Source of the DNA: Ramazzottius varieornatus
Taxonomy: Eukaryota > Tardigrada > Eutardigrada > Parachela > Ramazzottiidae
Length of the DNA stretch: 64,000 nt
Direction: 5' to 3'
Assembly (NCBI GenBank): GCA_001949185.1
Contig: BDGG01000005.1
Location: 744,001 to 808,000, forward strand
Both the position numbers and the translations under genes were made by a program. Of the stretch, positions 1 to 11,666 are shown in pieces. Each line of letters begins with the position of its first letter. Within the stretch, counting starts at the first letter, position 1. Below the pieces are notes generated by a model. It searched no databases and was not told the DNA's origin. It was given only the letters and a program-made list of their open reading frames with translations.

Positions 1-2611
1 TTATTCCGTATAGTAATCCAGTTTAGGGTTCGTTGAATTCAGTCTGGCTCCATATCGCAGAGAAGGATAATGGACAATCTGGCATAAAGAGCAAACAGAT
101 AAAGACGAAGGCGCTGAGAATCGGAAGTAGTGGCGCAGTTAGGAAAAAGTAGCTTTTGTCGGTTCGGACAATTTATGAGGGGGTAATTATGATTTGGTAA
201 AAGTATGCGGACCACAAGAAAGAGGAGAACGGCCATAAGTACCTTCACGGTCTTCACCACAATGACATCCGTGTGGAAACACACCAACGTGAACACGCTG
301 ACACTGCACGGCGCGCGCAACAGGTGCGTCACCCTCGTACCGTACTGTACATGCACGTTGCCCAACTTTTGCATGCGACAAGTGAGATCATTTTCATAAA
401 CGTCACTTCTGCCCTCAACAACCACAAAGCCGTCCCACAAAACTATAGCCCACAGAGATTCTAAATATTTGCTGCCGACGGCTAAGAATTGAGTGACGTG
501 GAAGACGTGGAAGAATCCCGACTACGCGACTATAAACGGGTCACGGGTTCTGATGGAACGCAATTCTGATGGAAAGTATTTCCTTCAGAAGCTTTTCGAA
601 CCCAAACAGTGGTAAACACGATGCCTATAGTCGTTCGATCCACAGTTCGGAATACTTGGTGCGACTAAAGCTTGATGAGGAAGAGCTGACGGAAGGCTTT
701 CCACTTGGTGCATAGATGGCGCTGCTCAGTATGTAAAATCCATCAGCTCGCACTTCCGGTTCTACGAACGAGAAAAACTACGGATCTAGCAAAGCAGAAT
801 GTAACATTCGTCCATGGAATATGGCAATAGGGATACTCGACAAGCATGAAGAGAGGTTTCAGCAGTTTCAGCACTTACGGCATGCTCAGTGATGGAGGAA
901 GTAAAAGTGAAGCTCGCAGGGTAAGAAGGCATCGGTGGTGGAAGACCGCACACTTTGGCATTGTCGACACAAGTTCCGTTGGGGTACATATCGAGGTTTA
1001 CCACATATAACGGCAACAATCATTATGGAAAGGACCCCTAGCTTTGAGCAGCTTCGCAGACAAATGCTGAGATCCGCACCGCCAACCGGTTTGGCAGCTA
1101 GGAAGAACTTTTCTCTATGAGGTTAACCTGGCCAAATAACGCGCAGGAATGAATTGGTCTGACGCAGCAGCTGCCTCAAAAGTACCTACCTGCCAGCCAG
1201 CAGCCAACTCTCGTGCCGGATTGTTGACAATGCTGTCTGACGAGCTGTGTTAGGAGATGTACTTTGCCATTTCCAACAACGAACCAACCTTCGAAGACCC
1301 AACCTTCAACGTGAATGCTTTGACTAGACGCTTACGTAAGCTAGATAGCGCAGCTATGCATATACCTATACAGCAACAAGCCATAAGCCATAAGACAAAA
1401 CCTAACCACAAAATTGTTTTGCGGTTTTGGGTGAGTGACACGGAAGGTTCCTCGACTGATGTATGCACACGTATAAATTTAACCATGTTCGCTGGTGCGT
1501 GTATAACGCGAAGAGCCATTTGTTGCACGTAAGCACCTTATTCGTACTTACCTACCCTCGTAATGCTTTTCAGGGCCTGTATGGCCGGAAGGAACCTGCC
1601 AGGAGACCAGGATAACGTAGCTGTACTAGCCTCTGGTCTTTCCTATCAGGTTGGTCGATGTGACTTTGCGCTTTTTCGACGTGTAAATTTGAAAAATCAT
1701 ATCGTTGAACTGGGTCGGAGTTTTGATCTGGTTTCTCGTTTGTAACACAGAACAAACTACAGTGTTCTAAGCGATTGCGTGAAAGTTCCGATCGCGCTCG
1801 CAGTTACTGTAAATATTCGCAGTTACTGTAAATATACTATAAATACTGCGCGGATGCAGCGAATATTTACAGTAATTTCAAAAAACGGTTTTCGGTATTA
1901 CCGCTTTCTGCAGATTTTGCTCCACTTTACAAGAAAACTTCTTGTGGCCCAACTAAACGAGTGAGAACAATGCATATAACAGGTGATAACAGCCCAAAAG
2001 GCAGCGCGGTCAAACAGCCGTTTCGGTTTACTTCGAGACACTTTGGCTAAGAATATAGCCAGGTAGAAATTTACCCCCACGAAACTGCCGCACACAAAAA
2101 AAGCTCGACGTACCACCCCGCAATTTTACAAAACTTTGTTTTTCCGAAATCAGCGTTTGTTTCTTCCATAGTTTATCGCCTTTGGTTTGTATCAATAGTT
2201 CAAGTTATGCAGTACGGCACACAGACACCAGTTACCACTTCTGGGGAAGTAGTAACTGGTTTTGTCGTAAAAAAATTGCGAACACACCCTGGTCAAAACT
2301 GAGCGCTGCTGCTCACATCATTTTTCCTATTTTCTCCTCCGTCTGAGTTGCTTTGGTTGTAGTTGAGAAAAATCGTAGGGATCGTACAAACTGAAAACTT
2401 TTCTTGGCGTGGTGGAAAAACGTTACCAACAGTCGCGTCCACACAACGCAAACTCCTATCGACCGACCTGATATTTCCGAAGGATTTCTTGCGTTCGGAA
2501 TGCATTCCAGAATTCTTTTTCAATCAAATAAGCACTAAAAACATACACAACATATAGATAAACACTGTCAAAACAGTCACGGCAACCTTTGAGATGGGAG
2601 GGAAAAGATCG
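1..2611. other. Leading region without a confident gene
   Basis: I see no recognisable gene here. Open frames of 60-130 codons exist on both strands. The longest (39-440, minus) has a hydrophobic stretch and a possible splice donor, but no family resemblance, so it is not called. The frame at 1250-1528 is open on both strands at once, which is typical of chance. An ETS-like motif (ACTTCCGGT) lies at 752-760. Inverted repeats lie at 1804-1875 and about 2229-2259. Some of this may be untranslated or intronic sequence of a gene that begins outside the window. Confidence 0.5.
1804..1875. repeat. Perfect 17-bp inverted repeat with an internal direct repeat
   Basis: The arm at 1804-1820 is the exact reverse complement of the arm at 1859-1875. 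A further copy of the first twelve bases of the left arm (TTACTGTAAATA) follows at 1823-1834. The spacer is 38 bp. It may be the end of a decayed transposable element or a cruciform. No gene is associated. Confidence 0.7.
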
Positions 2612-2700
2612 ACAAGTGGCCCACGCTTTTAGCCAAAAACACTGAAGACGTGCGCCACTTGGGATGTGATCTTACTGGGTTTGTTTGCCGAGCTCCCATT
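2612..2700. mobile_element. Palindromic hairpin element, copy 1
   Basis: This is a member of the dispersed family with core AAGTGGCGCAC ... GTGCGCCACTT. The hairpin arms are at 2612-2625 and 2648-2662. The right flank runs on to GCCGAGCTCCC, the same outer end seen in the copy near 63.9 kb. The left flank is degraded. Confidence 0.75.
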
Positions 2701-2787
2701 TACACAAAAATATTACAACCTTCAGTAGCGAAACAGAGTAGTGGAGGAGGACCCGTGACAGAGGTAAGACACAAGGGGAACAGGTTA

Positions 2788-3186
2788 CTAACTAGCGACT
2801 TCTTCGGTGGCGGGTTTAGGAGCTCTCGGCTTGGATGGACGAAGAGCGGGATTCTGAGGCGGAGGTAGGTGGTACTTCTCTCGAATCTCATCAGGACTGA
2901 TGTATTCATCCATGAGCTTCTTTCCGGTGATGTCAAATCGGAGGACTCTGGCACCGTCAATGTTCAGCGTTCGTGTGTAGAACTCCGCGTCCGTTTCGTT
3001 CAGACCATTAGGGCTCCGTGTGGAGTTCCTCCACTTCGTATACGCGACTATGGATATCACAAAGCTAGTAAAAGCTAAAATATTGTAAGCTCGACCCAAA
3101 CGCGTGTCCCATTTCTTGGCGATATCGTAAGGGATAGGCGTCGTAGTGTCCCGAATTAACTTGCGAAGACGCCAGAAGCGCAACAT
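2788..3186 (-). CDS. Small predicted membrane protein, 132 aa, function unknown
   Basis: This is an uninterrupted 132-codon frame. The N-terminus is basic (MLRFWRLRKLIRD), then comes one hydrophobic segment at about residues 34-50 followed by KWRN, then a polar region with an FDITGKKLMDEY stretch and a proline-rich, basic tail. A short basic lead followed by a single membrane span is common in inner mitochondrial membrane proteins, so that location is likely but not shown. I could not name the family. Its start lies only 46 bp after the stop of the upstream small gene on the same strand. No polyadenylation signal or clear promoter lies between them, so the two may share one transcript. The frame is well conserved in character, with no stops, so I think it is real. 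Confidence 0.6.
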   Translation of the reverse strand: MLRFWRLRKLIRDTTTPIPYDIAKKWDTRLGRAYNILAFTSFVISIVAYTKWRNSTRSPNGLNETDAEFYTRTLNIDGARVLRFDITGKKLMDEYISPDEIREKYHLPPPQNPALRPSKPRAPKPATEEVAS

Positions 3187-3232
3187 GATGAAGGAAGATT
3201 AGTGTCACTGATTCGCTATAGACGCTCAAACT

Positions 3233-3454
3233 TTAGTTGGAAGGCACTGCGGGTGAATCTTCACTCTTTTTCGGCTTCTCCATATACTTCCCGGAACGCC
3301 AATACCGCCAAGCTTCGATGAAAGGATGTGGTCGGACGTCCCTCGGATCGACAAAGCCGGGATTCTTCTGGATTTCCCACCAAGCCCAGTGAATACCAAC
3401 GATGGTAGCGACTCCCGCAATGATGACGGGAAGACCTGAGCTATTATGGACCAT
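3233..3454 (-). CDS. Small predicted single-span membrane protein, 73 aa
   Basis: The start is the ATG at 3454. The frame is open upstream to a splice acceptor (TTCTTTCAG, about 3527) but has no earlier ATG, so the first exon is untranslated. It ends at a donor near 3596 (ATAG|GTAAGT), just downstream of an ETS-like motif at 3610-3618. The protein has a hydrophobic span at about residues 8-24, then an aromatic, proline-containing loop (HPFIEAWRYWR) and a charged tail. Size and layout resemble accessory subunits of mitochondrial respiratory complexes, but I do not recognise which one, if any. It is followed 46 bp later by the 132-aa membrane protein on the same strand. Confidence 0.55.
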   Translation of the reverse strand: MVHNSSGLPVIIAGVATIVGIHWAWWEIQKNPGFVDPRDVRPHPFIEAWRYWRSGKYMEKPKKSEDSPAVPSN

Positions 3455-3593
3455 GACCTGCTGGGGATCCCCGCTAGGCTTCACATTCGGCGACAACGCT
3501 GGGCTATTCAGCAATAGCCTGAAAGAACATCAGCCGGGAATCCGACGGAGGGCAGAAGTCCGATATCTTTTTCTTGCTACGATAGCGGACTTA

Positions 3594-3640
3594 CCTATAT
3601 AGACACGACACTTCCGGTGAGGTGATAAGAGGCTAGTCTT
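3594..3640 (-). promoter_or_regulatory. Promoter-proximal region with ETS-like motif and untranslated first exon
   Basis: On the minus strand ACCGGAAGT (3610-3618) sits immediately upstream of a short untranslated exon that ends at ATAG|GTAAGT. The same motif occurs upstream of several other genes in the window, so it is a candidate core-promoter element for the two small membrane-protein genes. Inference from position only. Confidence 0.4.
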
Positions 3641-4478
3641 CTTTCCTCGGCCGAGAATGATGTGATAATCCTCCGTTGGTTCTCCCAACTTAATGGGTGA
3701 ACTTCCCTGATATCACGATGCAGACGACAAACGAGCAGAAGGTGAAGAATCTAGAGCTCGAGATCGCCCCTGGAGTGTCAATTGTTAAACGGATTTCCCG
3801 GATTGCGAATTGCGATTTCGTGTCCGATCAGCTGTTTTAGGCTGCGTTTCGCCAGTGCTCGACAGGTAAACGTTCCGGTACACGGATCAGGACGCTGTTG
3901 CGAATTTACTTGGCCTGCCAAAAAGCCATCCCTCGATCAGAATCAATGCTAACAATCGTGTATTTTGTCTTCTGATCAGCTAATCAAGCCTTGGGATTCA
4001 TGATATCTCAGCGCTTTTGACAGGGCCTTTCCATGCTTTACGGAATGTTCACCTGCCGAATACTGCGTTTCGCAAGTTAGCCCTAGTTCATAACCCGACA
4101 CGTGATTGCTGACGTCAGGGCTAAGAACTAGCATTAGAAAGATGCTTGAAATAGACAAGCTTGGACAATCAAATTGCACTGTCATTTACACGTGCTTGAT
4201 TGAATCGGGTTAACCGTCAATTAGCCTGCTCATGCTAGTTAACCATTAACCCAGCACCTACCCCGTTTGTGACATTGTCAGTCAGGTGTGCAAAAGCTAG
4301 TTGTTAATTAGGATTTTTGACTCACGAAACGCTGCCAGGTGCGTTTCGTATTTTAACCCTAGTCGTTATGATGGACCCAAAATTTCGTTTTGGCGCTTTT
4401 CCTCCTGACAATCGAGATTATGATTGCTCTTTCATCATCCGACTCTTTTGCTCTACTGGTGAGAATCTTGTCCTCATA

Positions 4479-4930
4479 ATGCCAGGTACCGGAGGAAAGC
4501 AGAAGGAAAAAGCACCGAAGGAGGGACAAGCTCAAGACGAGGACGATACGCCAGGCCATTTCACTGTAGCCCAGACGAAGTAAGAAACCGATCTACGAAC
4601 TTGTTATCAACTGATGCTTATGACTGGTCACCCGTTTCTAAATGCGGATTCTGCTTGTCGGTGTCTGATCCACGTTGATCTGCGTGAGCTTAACGACGAG
4701 TTCGTCCGATGTACCTCCAAGATAAGTTATTGGCGACAGGTACGGGACGTCCTGATCGAAATATTTCCTAACCTCAAGAGGACTCCAGCACAAGTTTGAA
4801 AAAACTGGCGCAATCTGGACAAGACCTACAGAAAGAAGGAGAAAAGTAAAACAGGTCTAGGTGCGCAGACATGGCCTTACTTTCACTTGATCGACGCAGA
4901 AAGACGCGATCGAGCAGATATCACACTTGA
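4479..4930 (+). pseudogene. Harbinger Myb/SANT-like DNA-binding gene, broken
   Basis: A possible first exon (ATG at 4479) gives a short basic leader and ends at a donor GTAAGAAAC at 4579. The recognisable part is at 4614-4930: a trihelix/MADF-type domain with W-RQV, then KRTPAQV, a break, KNWRNLDKTYRKKEKSKTG and TWPYFHLIDAERRD. This is the pattern of the second protein of PIF/Harbinger elements, which helps the transposase bind DNA and enter the nucleus. An in-frame TGA at 4797-4799 replaces one codon between QV and KNW, so the domain is cut in two. It lies inside the transposon bounded at 3840 and 6388. Confidence 0.75.
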
Positions 4931-6019
4931 CGGAATGTCAAACATTGGTGGTACGTGTGCTTCTGCTGAAATTTACGTTTGGGTGATTCTTTTGGTTGAA
5001 CCATCACTTTACGATGTAAATGTTGATGACTGTGTGTAGGTGAGAACAACGCCACGGCTCTGTCAGACTTCACCGGTGATCTGCACGCAGGGACAATGAC
5101 ATGGATGATCCAGAAGTAGTCTGGCCAATTGATTGTGACGATGCAGTATTCTCGCAAATGAGCGAATATTCTCGCATCGTGGACTTGGCCAGGTGTGCCA
5201 GTCGACACATGTAGAAAACGACCAGAATTTGAAAATGCATCATACAGTATTTAACTGCGTATGAATATCACGAGCGGAAAGAAAATACTTACTGTTCAGG
5301 ATCAGCAAGAGCTTGCATCACAACGCTGTAGGTATGATGGCGGTTTACGTACTCGTCACGCCTTTTCTCCGGAGCTGGACAGTAAACGTGACGGCCATCC
5401 ACCGCCCCAAAAACACGGACACTTCCGCGAACCGACGAAATTTTTCCATTGTTTCGAGCACCATCAGGTCCAGCTGAACTGCTGGAGGCTCCTTTACAAC
5501 ATCTGGATAGGCGTGCTTCACGGCCGAGACAAAACGTCTCACGTACTTGAAAGCTGTTGACTTCCCATTGCCAAACACCCCAATACACTTACTTTAGGAA
5601 GTACCCTTGGTTAAGTAATGCAGGTCACGAGCAACCTGAAGCTCCAGTGGGTGCTCTGGACGTCCTAAAAGGGAATCTCTCGTAGGCTGTAGATACGGCT
5701 TAAGACCTCGTAGTAGCTTCGCGAATGTCGAACGCTGCACTCCGAAAAATTTCTTCAGATCATCGTCGTCGTCACGGTAAAGCTCCCAGAAGGCGTGTCT
5801 CTGTTGTGCGCGGACCTTGTAGAATGGTGGTTGACGATTCAATGACGAGAGCAGCGACGAAGCAGTGGCGCAATTACGAATAACATTGCAGATCAGTTCG
5901 GCTACAGCTGACATCTGGCCTTCCGTGAGAACGGTTATCTGGTCGACTTCCGGTGGACGTTGGGGAGCTGCCGTAACGGCGATGTTAACGGCCAAGAGTT
6001 GGTTGGACAAAAGATCCAT
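4921..6019 (-). pseudogene. Harbinger DDE transposase, broken
   Basis: The N-terminal part (6019-5594) includes LGRPEHPLELQVARDLHYLTKG, the conserved helix-turn-helix lead-in of Harbinger transposases. A TAA then interrupts the same frame, which resumes with VFGNGKSTAFKYVRRFVSA. A frameshift near 5420 separates this from GAVDGRHVYCPAPEK, which holds the first catalytic aspartate, and from EYVNRHHTYSVVMQALADP. A donor (ACA|GTAAGTATT) follows near 5294. A last piece (from 5208) has TGTPGQVHDARIFAH with the second aspartate. The third acidic residue and C-terminus are not recognisable. At least one stop and one frameshift mean the gene is dead. Confidence 0.8.
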
Positions 6020-6492
6020 AGTTCGTTCGAAAAGCTAGCGAACACGGGAAAAAAGGCAAGTACTCGGTGATCGATAGACCATGGAAAACTGCCATGAGAA
6101 GAGCGGGGTAGAGGTCAACCAGCATATTTATGCTAGTTAAGCGGGTAGGCTCTTTTCAATGGGATGTGGTTGATAACTTGAGTTGTCAACTCAAGTTGTT
6201 CATAAAGCAACCACGGTTAACAACTACATTGGGTTGCAGCGGGTTGACCATAACGTATGGACTTCGTAAATGCATTGCGGTTGATTTTCGTTGACCTGGG
6301 TTGGGTTAATGAAGAGTGGCTTTGTGAACGCCAGTTCATCATAATATTATGGTCGACCAGGGTTGATAACCACTTACGGAACGCAGCCTTAGACTAACTA
6401 CTCTGAACACGTAGCTCGGCCTGACATAGTAGCCGTCTTATCGAATGAAATGGATTAGCTGACCTGCTTTGCGTGCCAACGAAATTCTGTCT

Positions 6493-6681
6493 ATTAATAT
6501 AGAGAATGCGAGCGAAAGCGCACTAGCACAATTCGACACGCACAGGAATATCGTGATATCATAGGAACAAGTTCGTCTCGTAGGCTCTGTGTTAAAAGAG
6601 TCACGCAATGTATGATGTCACGATGGTCCTGTGCGTATCGAATTGTGCTAGTGCATTTTCGCTCGCAATCTATATAATATT
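6493..6681. mobile_element. MITE-like element with about 50-bp terminal inverted repeats
   Basis: The left arm (about 6497-6546: GCGAGCGAAAGCGCACTAGC and onward to CGCACAGGA) is the near-perfect reverse complement of the right arm (about 6627-6678). The spacer is about 80 bp and has no coding potential. This is the layout of a non-autonomous DNA transposon. It lies just outside the Harbinger element, and its ends do not match that element, so it belongs to another family. A clear target duplication was not found. Confidence 0.7.
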
Positions 6682-7041
6682 TACGAATCTCTGGTATGCT
6701 TTGGCGTGTTTCCTTTATGTAGCGGCAAATTTGGCACAAAATTTTCCCCTTCCGCCCTGACGAGTGACGACAGGTTTAACGGAGAAGCGAAGTCGTTTTT
6801 GTTGGATTAACCAGAGTATCACTCTGGATTAACTCTTACATATCTTGTGTTTCGCAGGTATTCTAGGTAGGATCGACCGCTGCGCTGCGTCGATCCAGAC
6901 TGGAAGTACAGGATAACTCCACCAACAGCAAGCAGCGAGCGACGAAGTGGAAGCATTCTGCTGATTCGTATTCTCCTAAGACTGTCCTTCTGAGCAAGTA
7001 GCGGTTCTTGTTAGCAGACAACAGTAAACTCAGCCTCACTG
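6682..7041. other. Upstream region of mad2
   Basis: No gene is seen. Short palindromes occur at about 6806-6832 (arms TAACCAGAGT / ACTCTGGATTA) and 6871-6897 (GGATCGAC ... GTCGATCC). It is probably the promoter and 5' untranslated region of the MAD2 gene. Confidence 0.4.
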
Positions 7042-7991
7042 ATGAATTTATTGCAAGACTCGGTGGGGGAGTTCAGTGTGAAAGCAACGACTTCAGCCGA
7101 CCTCTTCGTTGGATGCTTAGGTAAGTCTTACTTCCAGTGAGATGATGTTATGCAGTCTGATAAGCCGGGCTCATGCTGACGGTCTCTCGGCTGTCGTCCG
7201 CAGTACACCGTTTTTAATCAAGGCTCGTTGTTACAGAAAACGTTATTCACTACATCCTGATGAAGCGTCAGGTCTATCCACGCGACAAGTTTCAAGACAT
7301 CCAAAAGTCCGGGATGAATATGGTTCTCCTCTCCGATACTTTCCCGTCCGAATACATCACCAAAATGTTACGCGCAGCTCGAGGTAAACGTCTGTTGATG
7401 CTTTATGAGTACTTCACTTATCTCCGTCGGTCACTATATACTTCTTCTGCAGATTACCTGGACCGCGGCGAGCTCGACCGGGTGGTTCTGTGCATAATTG
7501 GAATAGCGTCGGGGGAAGTTATGGAACGATGGCAGTTCAGCGTTGATCGCTCGGAAGTTCCCAAGGAAAGTACCGAGTAAGTTCGTCGCAAGACTGCAGT
7601 CTAGTACTCCTCGTATCTGAACAGATCGAAGTGCTGAAAAATCATGTTGCTTGTTGCTTGTAGGAATCCTGAAGTGGTTAACCAGGTCTACAACGAGACA
7701 GCTCAGTTCATCAAGCAAATAGGCGTTTCCTTCATGCCTCCTTTAGACTGTTACTGTTCCTTCAAAATTTTGCTATACGTGGCCAAAGCTGCAAGTCAAC
7801 CTGACGAGAACTGGGAGAACTCTCATCCCCATTACGTCGACGAGAAAATGGAGGCGTCTTTGGACCTACGGCCGGTAAATGTTCCCCATCACAAGCTCCA
7901 AGCTGTCGTCGTCTACAAGAATACCGACATGTCTTTCGTATCTTTTGCTTCCTCTCAATCTCAGTCGTATGCATCTGCCTCATCCAATTAG
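7042..7991 (+). CDS. MAD2L1: MAD2 spindle-checkpoint HORMA protein
   Basis: Exons 7042-7120, 7237-7383, 7453-7576, 7664-7991; GT-AG introns, phases agree; 225 aa. MAD2 binds unattached kinetochores through MAD1, changes fold and joins the mitotic checkpoint complex that blocks CDC20-APC/C. The product is one HORMA domain: the N-terminal helix region (residues 1-30), RQVYPRDKF matching the YP motif of MAD2, ASGEVMERWQFSV in the central sheet, then FKILLYVA and VVYKNTD leading into the C-terminal safety-belt region. GEVxERWQF favours the checkpoint MAD2 over MAD2L2/REV7. The tail after VVYKNTD is about 20 residues of mainly serine, glutamine and alanine, longer and more Ser-rich than the human end. 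The gene is convergent with DDX39B, stops 315 bp apart. Confidence 0.93.
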
Positions 7992-8164
7992 GGTTCGAAA
8001 TTTTTCCCGCCTAATATGGTCACTCAACTCTCGTTCTCATCGAGTTACGAAACCATGATCTAAGTTTGTCTTTTGCTGTTTTCATATCGGATTTTCGTTG
8101 ACTTCGATTCTCTTCGCTAACTTCTCAATAAGTATATAAATAACCACCCGCACTTGTAAGCATG

Positions 8165-8170
8165 TTTATT
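8165..8170 (-). terminator. Polyadenylation signal, DDX39B
   Basis: AATAAA on the minus strand, about 140 bases past the DDX39B stop codon at 8307. It lies within the short gap between this gene and the convergent mad2 gene. Confidence 0.55.
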
Positions 8171-8306
8171 TCGAGCATAACAAAAAAACAGTATTGCTAT
8201 TAGTAGACAAAAGAACGAATGTCGGTACGATTCAGAACGATTAGGAAAGGTGCGAAGAAGAGAGAGGTCGTTCGGCGATCAGCTTCTACGATGGGATGTC
8301 TTGGTC

Positions 8307-10342
<2,036 letters not shown>

Positions 10343-10833
10343 GGCGATCCTCAGGATACGTTCAACTGAAAGTAAAACAGTCCACTAGAGAAGAGTGAAT
10401 TGCGGGTTTGCGATTCCAGAAAGGCGGAGACGGTTGCTGGCCACACCCTAAGCGACTACTACGTACGTTTGATTTAATCGCCAGCTTGATTTACGCACTG
10501 GCTACGATCCCAATTATTTTCCGAACGTCCGGGGTCGTCCGCAACCGGAAGTGACTTTGTATTTCTGTAATTCTGTTTGCTCAAGTTCCTGTTGGCGTCG
10601 CTGTGCACTGTGGACACGTAGCTACCTGAGCAACGTCCTCCTCGTTCACCAAATGCTGAGGTCCTAAGGTGAGCCGCGGATCTAAGATCAAGTTTGCTAG
10701 TGTACTGTAAACTTGTGGCCCTCGTTCTTGAGTTAACTTCTGCGTATACTCTCTTTCGAGGGTGCTTGATTTGGGTTCTGGTTTTAGAGGCTCGCCGGAA
10801 GTTCAGACCACGCGGAAACGCGGGAGTTTCACG
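10343..10833. promoter_or_regulatory. Bidirectional promoter, DDX39B / SOSS-B
   Basis: The two genes start head-to-head 491 bp apart. An ETS-like ACCGGAAGT lies at 10544-10552, near the middle. On the plus side a donor (CCTAAG|GTGAGC, about 10670) and an acceptor (GGTTTTAG, about 10787) define an untranslated first exon for the SOSS-B gene. On the minus side an untranslated exon precedes DDX39B. Confidence 0.55.
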
Positions 10834-11370
10834 ATGAGTGAGATAATCCTTACCGCATTAAAAGACTTCAAACCGAGTTCCAAGAATATAAACTTCATTA
10901 CGATGGTCTTGGAGCCAATTGGTGTGTTGCACCAGACCCGGGAAGGGGAACAAGTCAGGACGTTTAAAGTGGCCGACAAGACAGGATCCATCAACTTGTG
11001 CATCTTTGGAGAAATGGGTGGTTACTTGAAACCGGGCGACATCATTCGCGTCAGAGGTTATGCTTCTCTTTTCAAAGGTTCCTTGACTGCTTACGTAGGC
11101 AAGACTGGAGAGATTAGGCGTGTTGGCGAGTTTTGTTTGCCCATCTCTGAGGTCCCCAACATGTCCGAAATGAACCTTTTCCCACCACTTCCGGTCCACG
11201 TTCAAGGCCAGGGACCGGAAAGGGCAGCTCCGCCCAACGGGGGCAACTTCCACCAGCAACACAGTGCGAACTTGATGCTAGCAGCTGCCGTAGAGCCTCG
11301 TGTGGCTCACTTTCCACAGCCTGATCAAGGAGGACTTCCATCTCAGATAAACAAATTTGGTACACGGTAG
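10834..11370 (+). CDS. NABP2: SOSS complex subunit B (single-stranded DNA-binding protein)
   Basis: Intronless coding region, 178 aa, starting at ATG 10834 after an untranslated exon. SOSS-B is the OB-fold subunit of the sensor-of-ssDNA complex that acts in double-strand-break repair and also with Integrator. The OB fold is at about residues 5-110: KDFKPSSKNINFITMVLE, EVRTFKVADKTGSINLCIF-like strands, LKPGDIIRVRGYASLFKGSLTAYVG (written here in pieces), then RRVGEFC and SEVPNMSE, all diagnostic of the NABP family. The C-terminal 65 residues are low-complexity, Pro/Gln-rich and poorly conserved, as in relatives. Vertebrates have two paralogues; this single copy cannot be assigned to one. It is convergent with the FPGT-glycerate kinase gene (stops 297 bp apart). 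Confidence 0.9.
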   Translation: MSEIILTALKDFKPSSKNINFITMVLEPIGVLHQTREGEQVRTFKVADKTGSINLCIFGEMGGYLKPGDIIRVRGYASLFKGSLTAYVGKTGEIRRVGEFCLPISEVPNMSEMNLFPPLPVHVQGQGPERAAPPNGGNFHQQHSANLMLAAAVEPRVAHFPQPDQGGLPSQINKFGTR

Positions 11371-11666
11371 AACAGGCAAGAAGTCAAGTGCTTTCTTCAG
11401 CTCGCTTTGCATACTACTCTGATTGAAATCTGCTCACAAAACAGAATCCTGAGAGGCCTTCAAGACAGTGGGATTTTTCTGGAATCTCGTTTTTACGGAA
11501 TTTCTTTACTGATTTTCGGTTTTATATATTTCAGAGCTTGCCTTTACAGTAGTACCTTCTTTTGTTTCTCTTCAGTTGGATCTCTTTATCGGATCCGACA
11601 GTGGGGTGAATTTCATGCAAGAAAGGAAATATGGACAGTGGCGTGAGGTAAATCACTAAAACATTC

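Larger units (their letters stand above)
3840..6388. mobile_element. PIF/Harbinger DNA transposon, complete ends, inactive
   Basis: The left end begins GGCTGCGTTTCG at 3840. The right end finishes CGGAACGCAGCC at 6388, giving 12-bp terminal inverted repeats with one mismatch; similarity continues a few bases inward (AGTG). Both ends are flanked by TTA (3837-3839 and 6389-6391), the three-base TWA-type target duplication expected of the PIF/Harbinger superfamily. Inside are the two genes normal for the family, facing each other: a Myb/SANT-like DNA-binding gene (+) and a DDE transposase (-). Both carry stops or frameshifts, so this 2,549-bp copy cannot make its own proteins. Subterminal stretches rich in GGTTAACC-like repeats (about 4205-4260 and 6120-6300) may have been transposase binding sites. 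Confidence 0.85.

Noticed and set aside
39-440. 133-codon minus-strand frame with a hydrophobic stretch
   Set aside because: No family resemblance and no clear partner exons; the start is not supported. It may be an exon of a gene outside the window, but this cannot be shown.
1250-1532. Overlapping open frames of about 92 codons on both strands
   Set aside because: Both strands open over the same span, with neither product resembling a known protein, is typical of chance.
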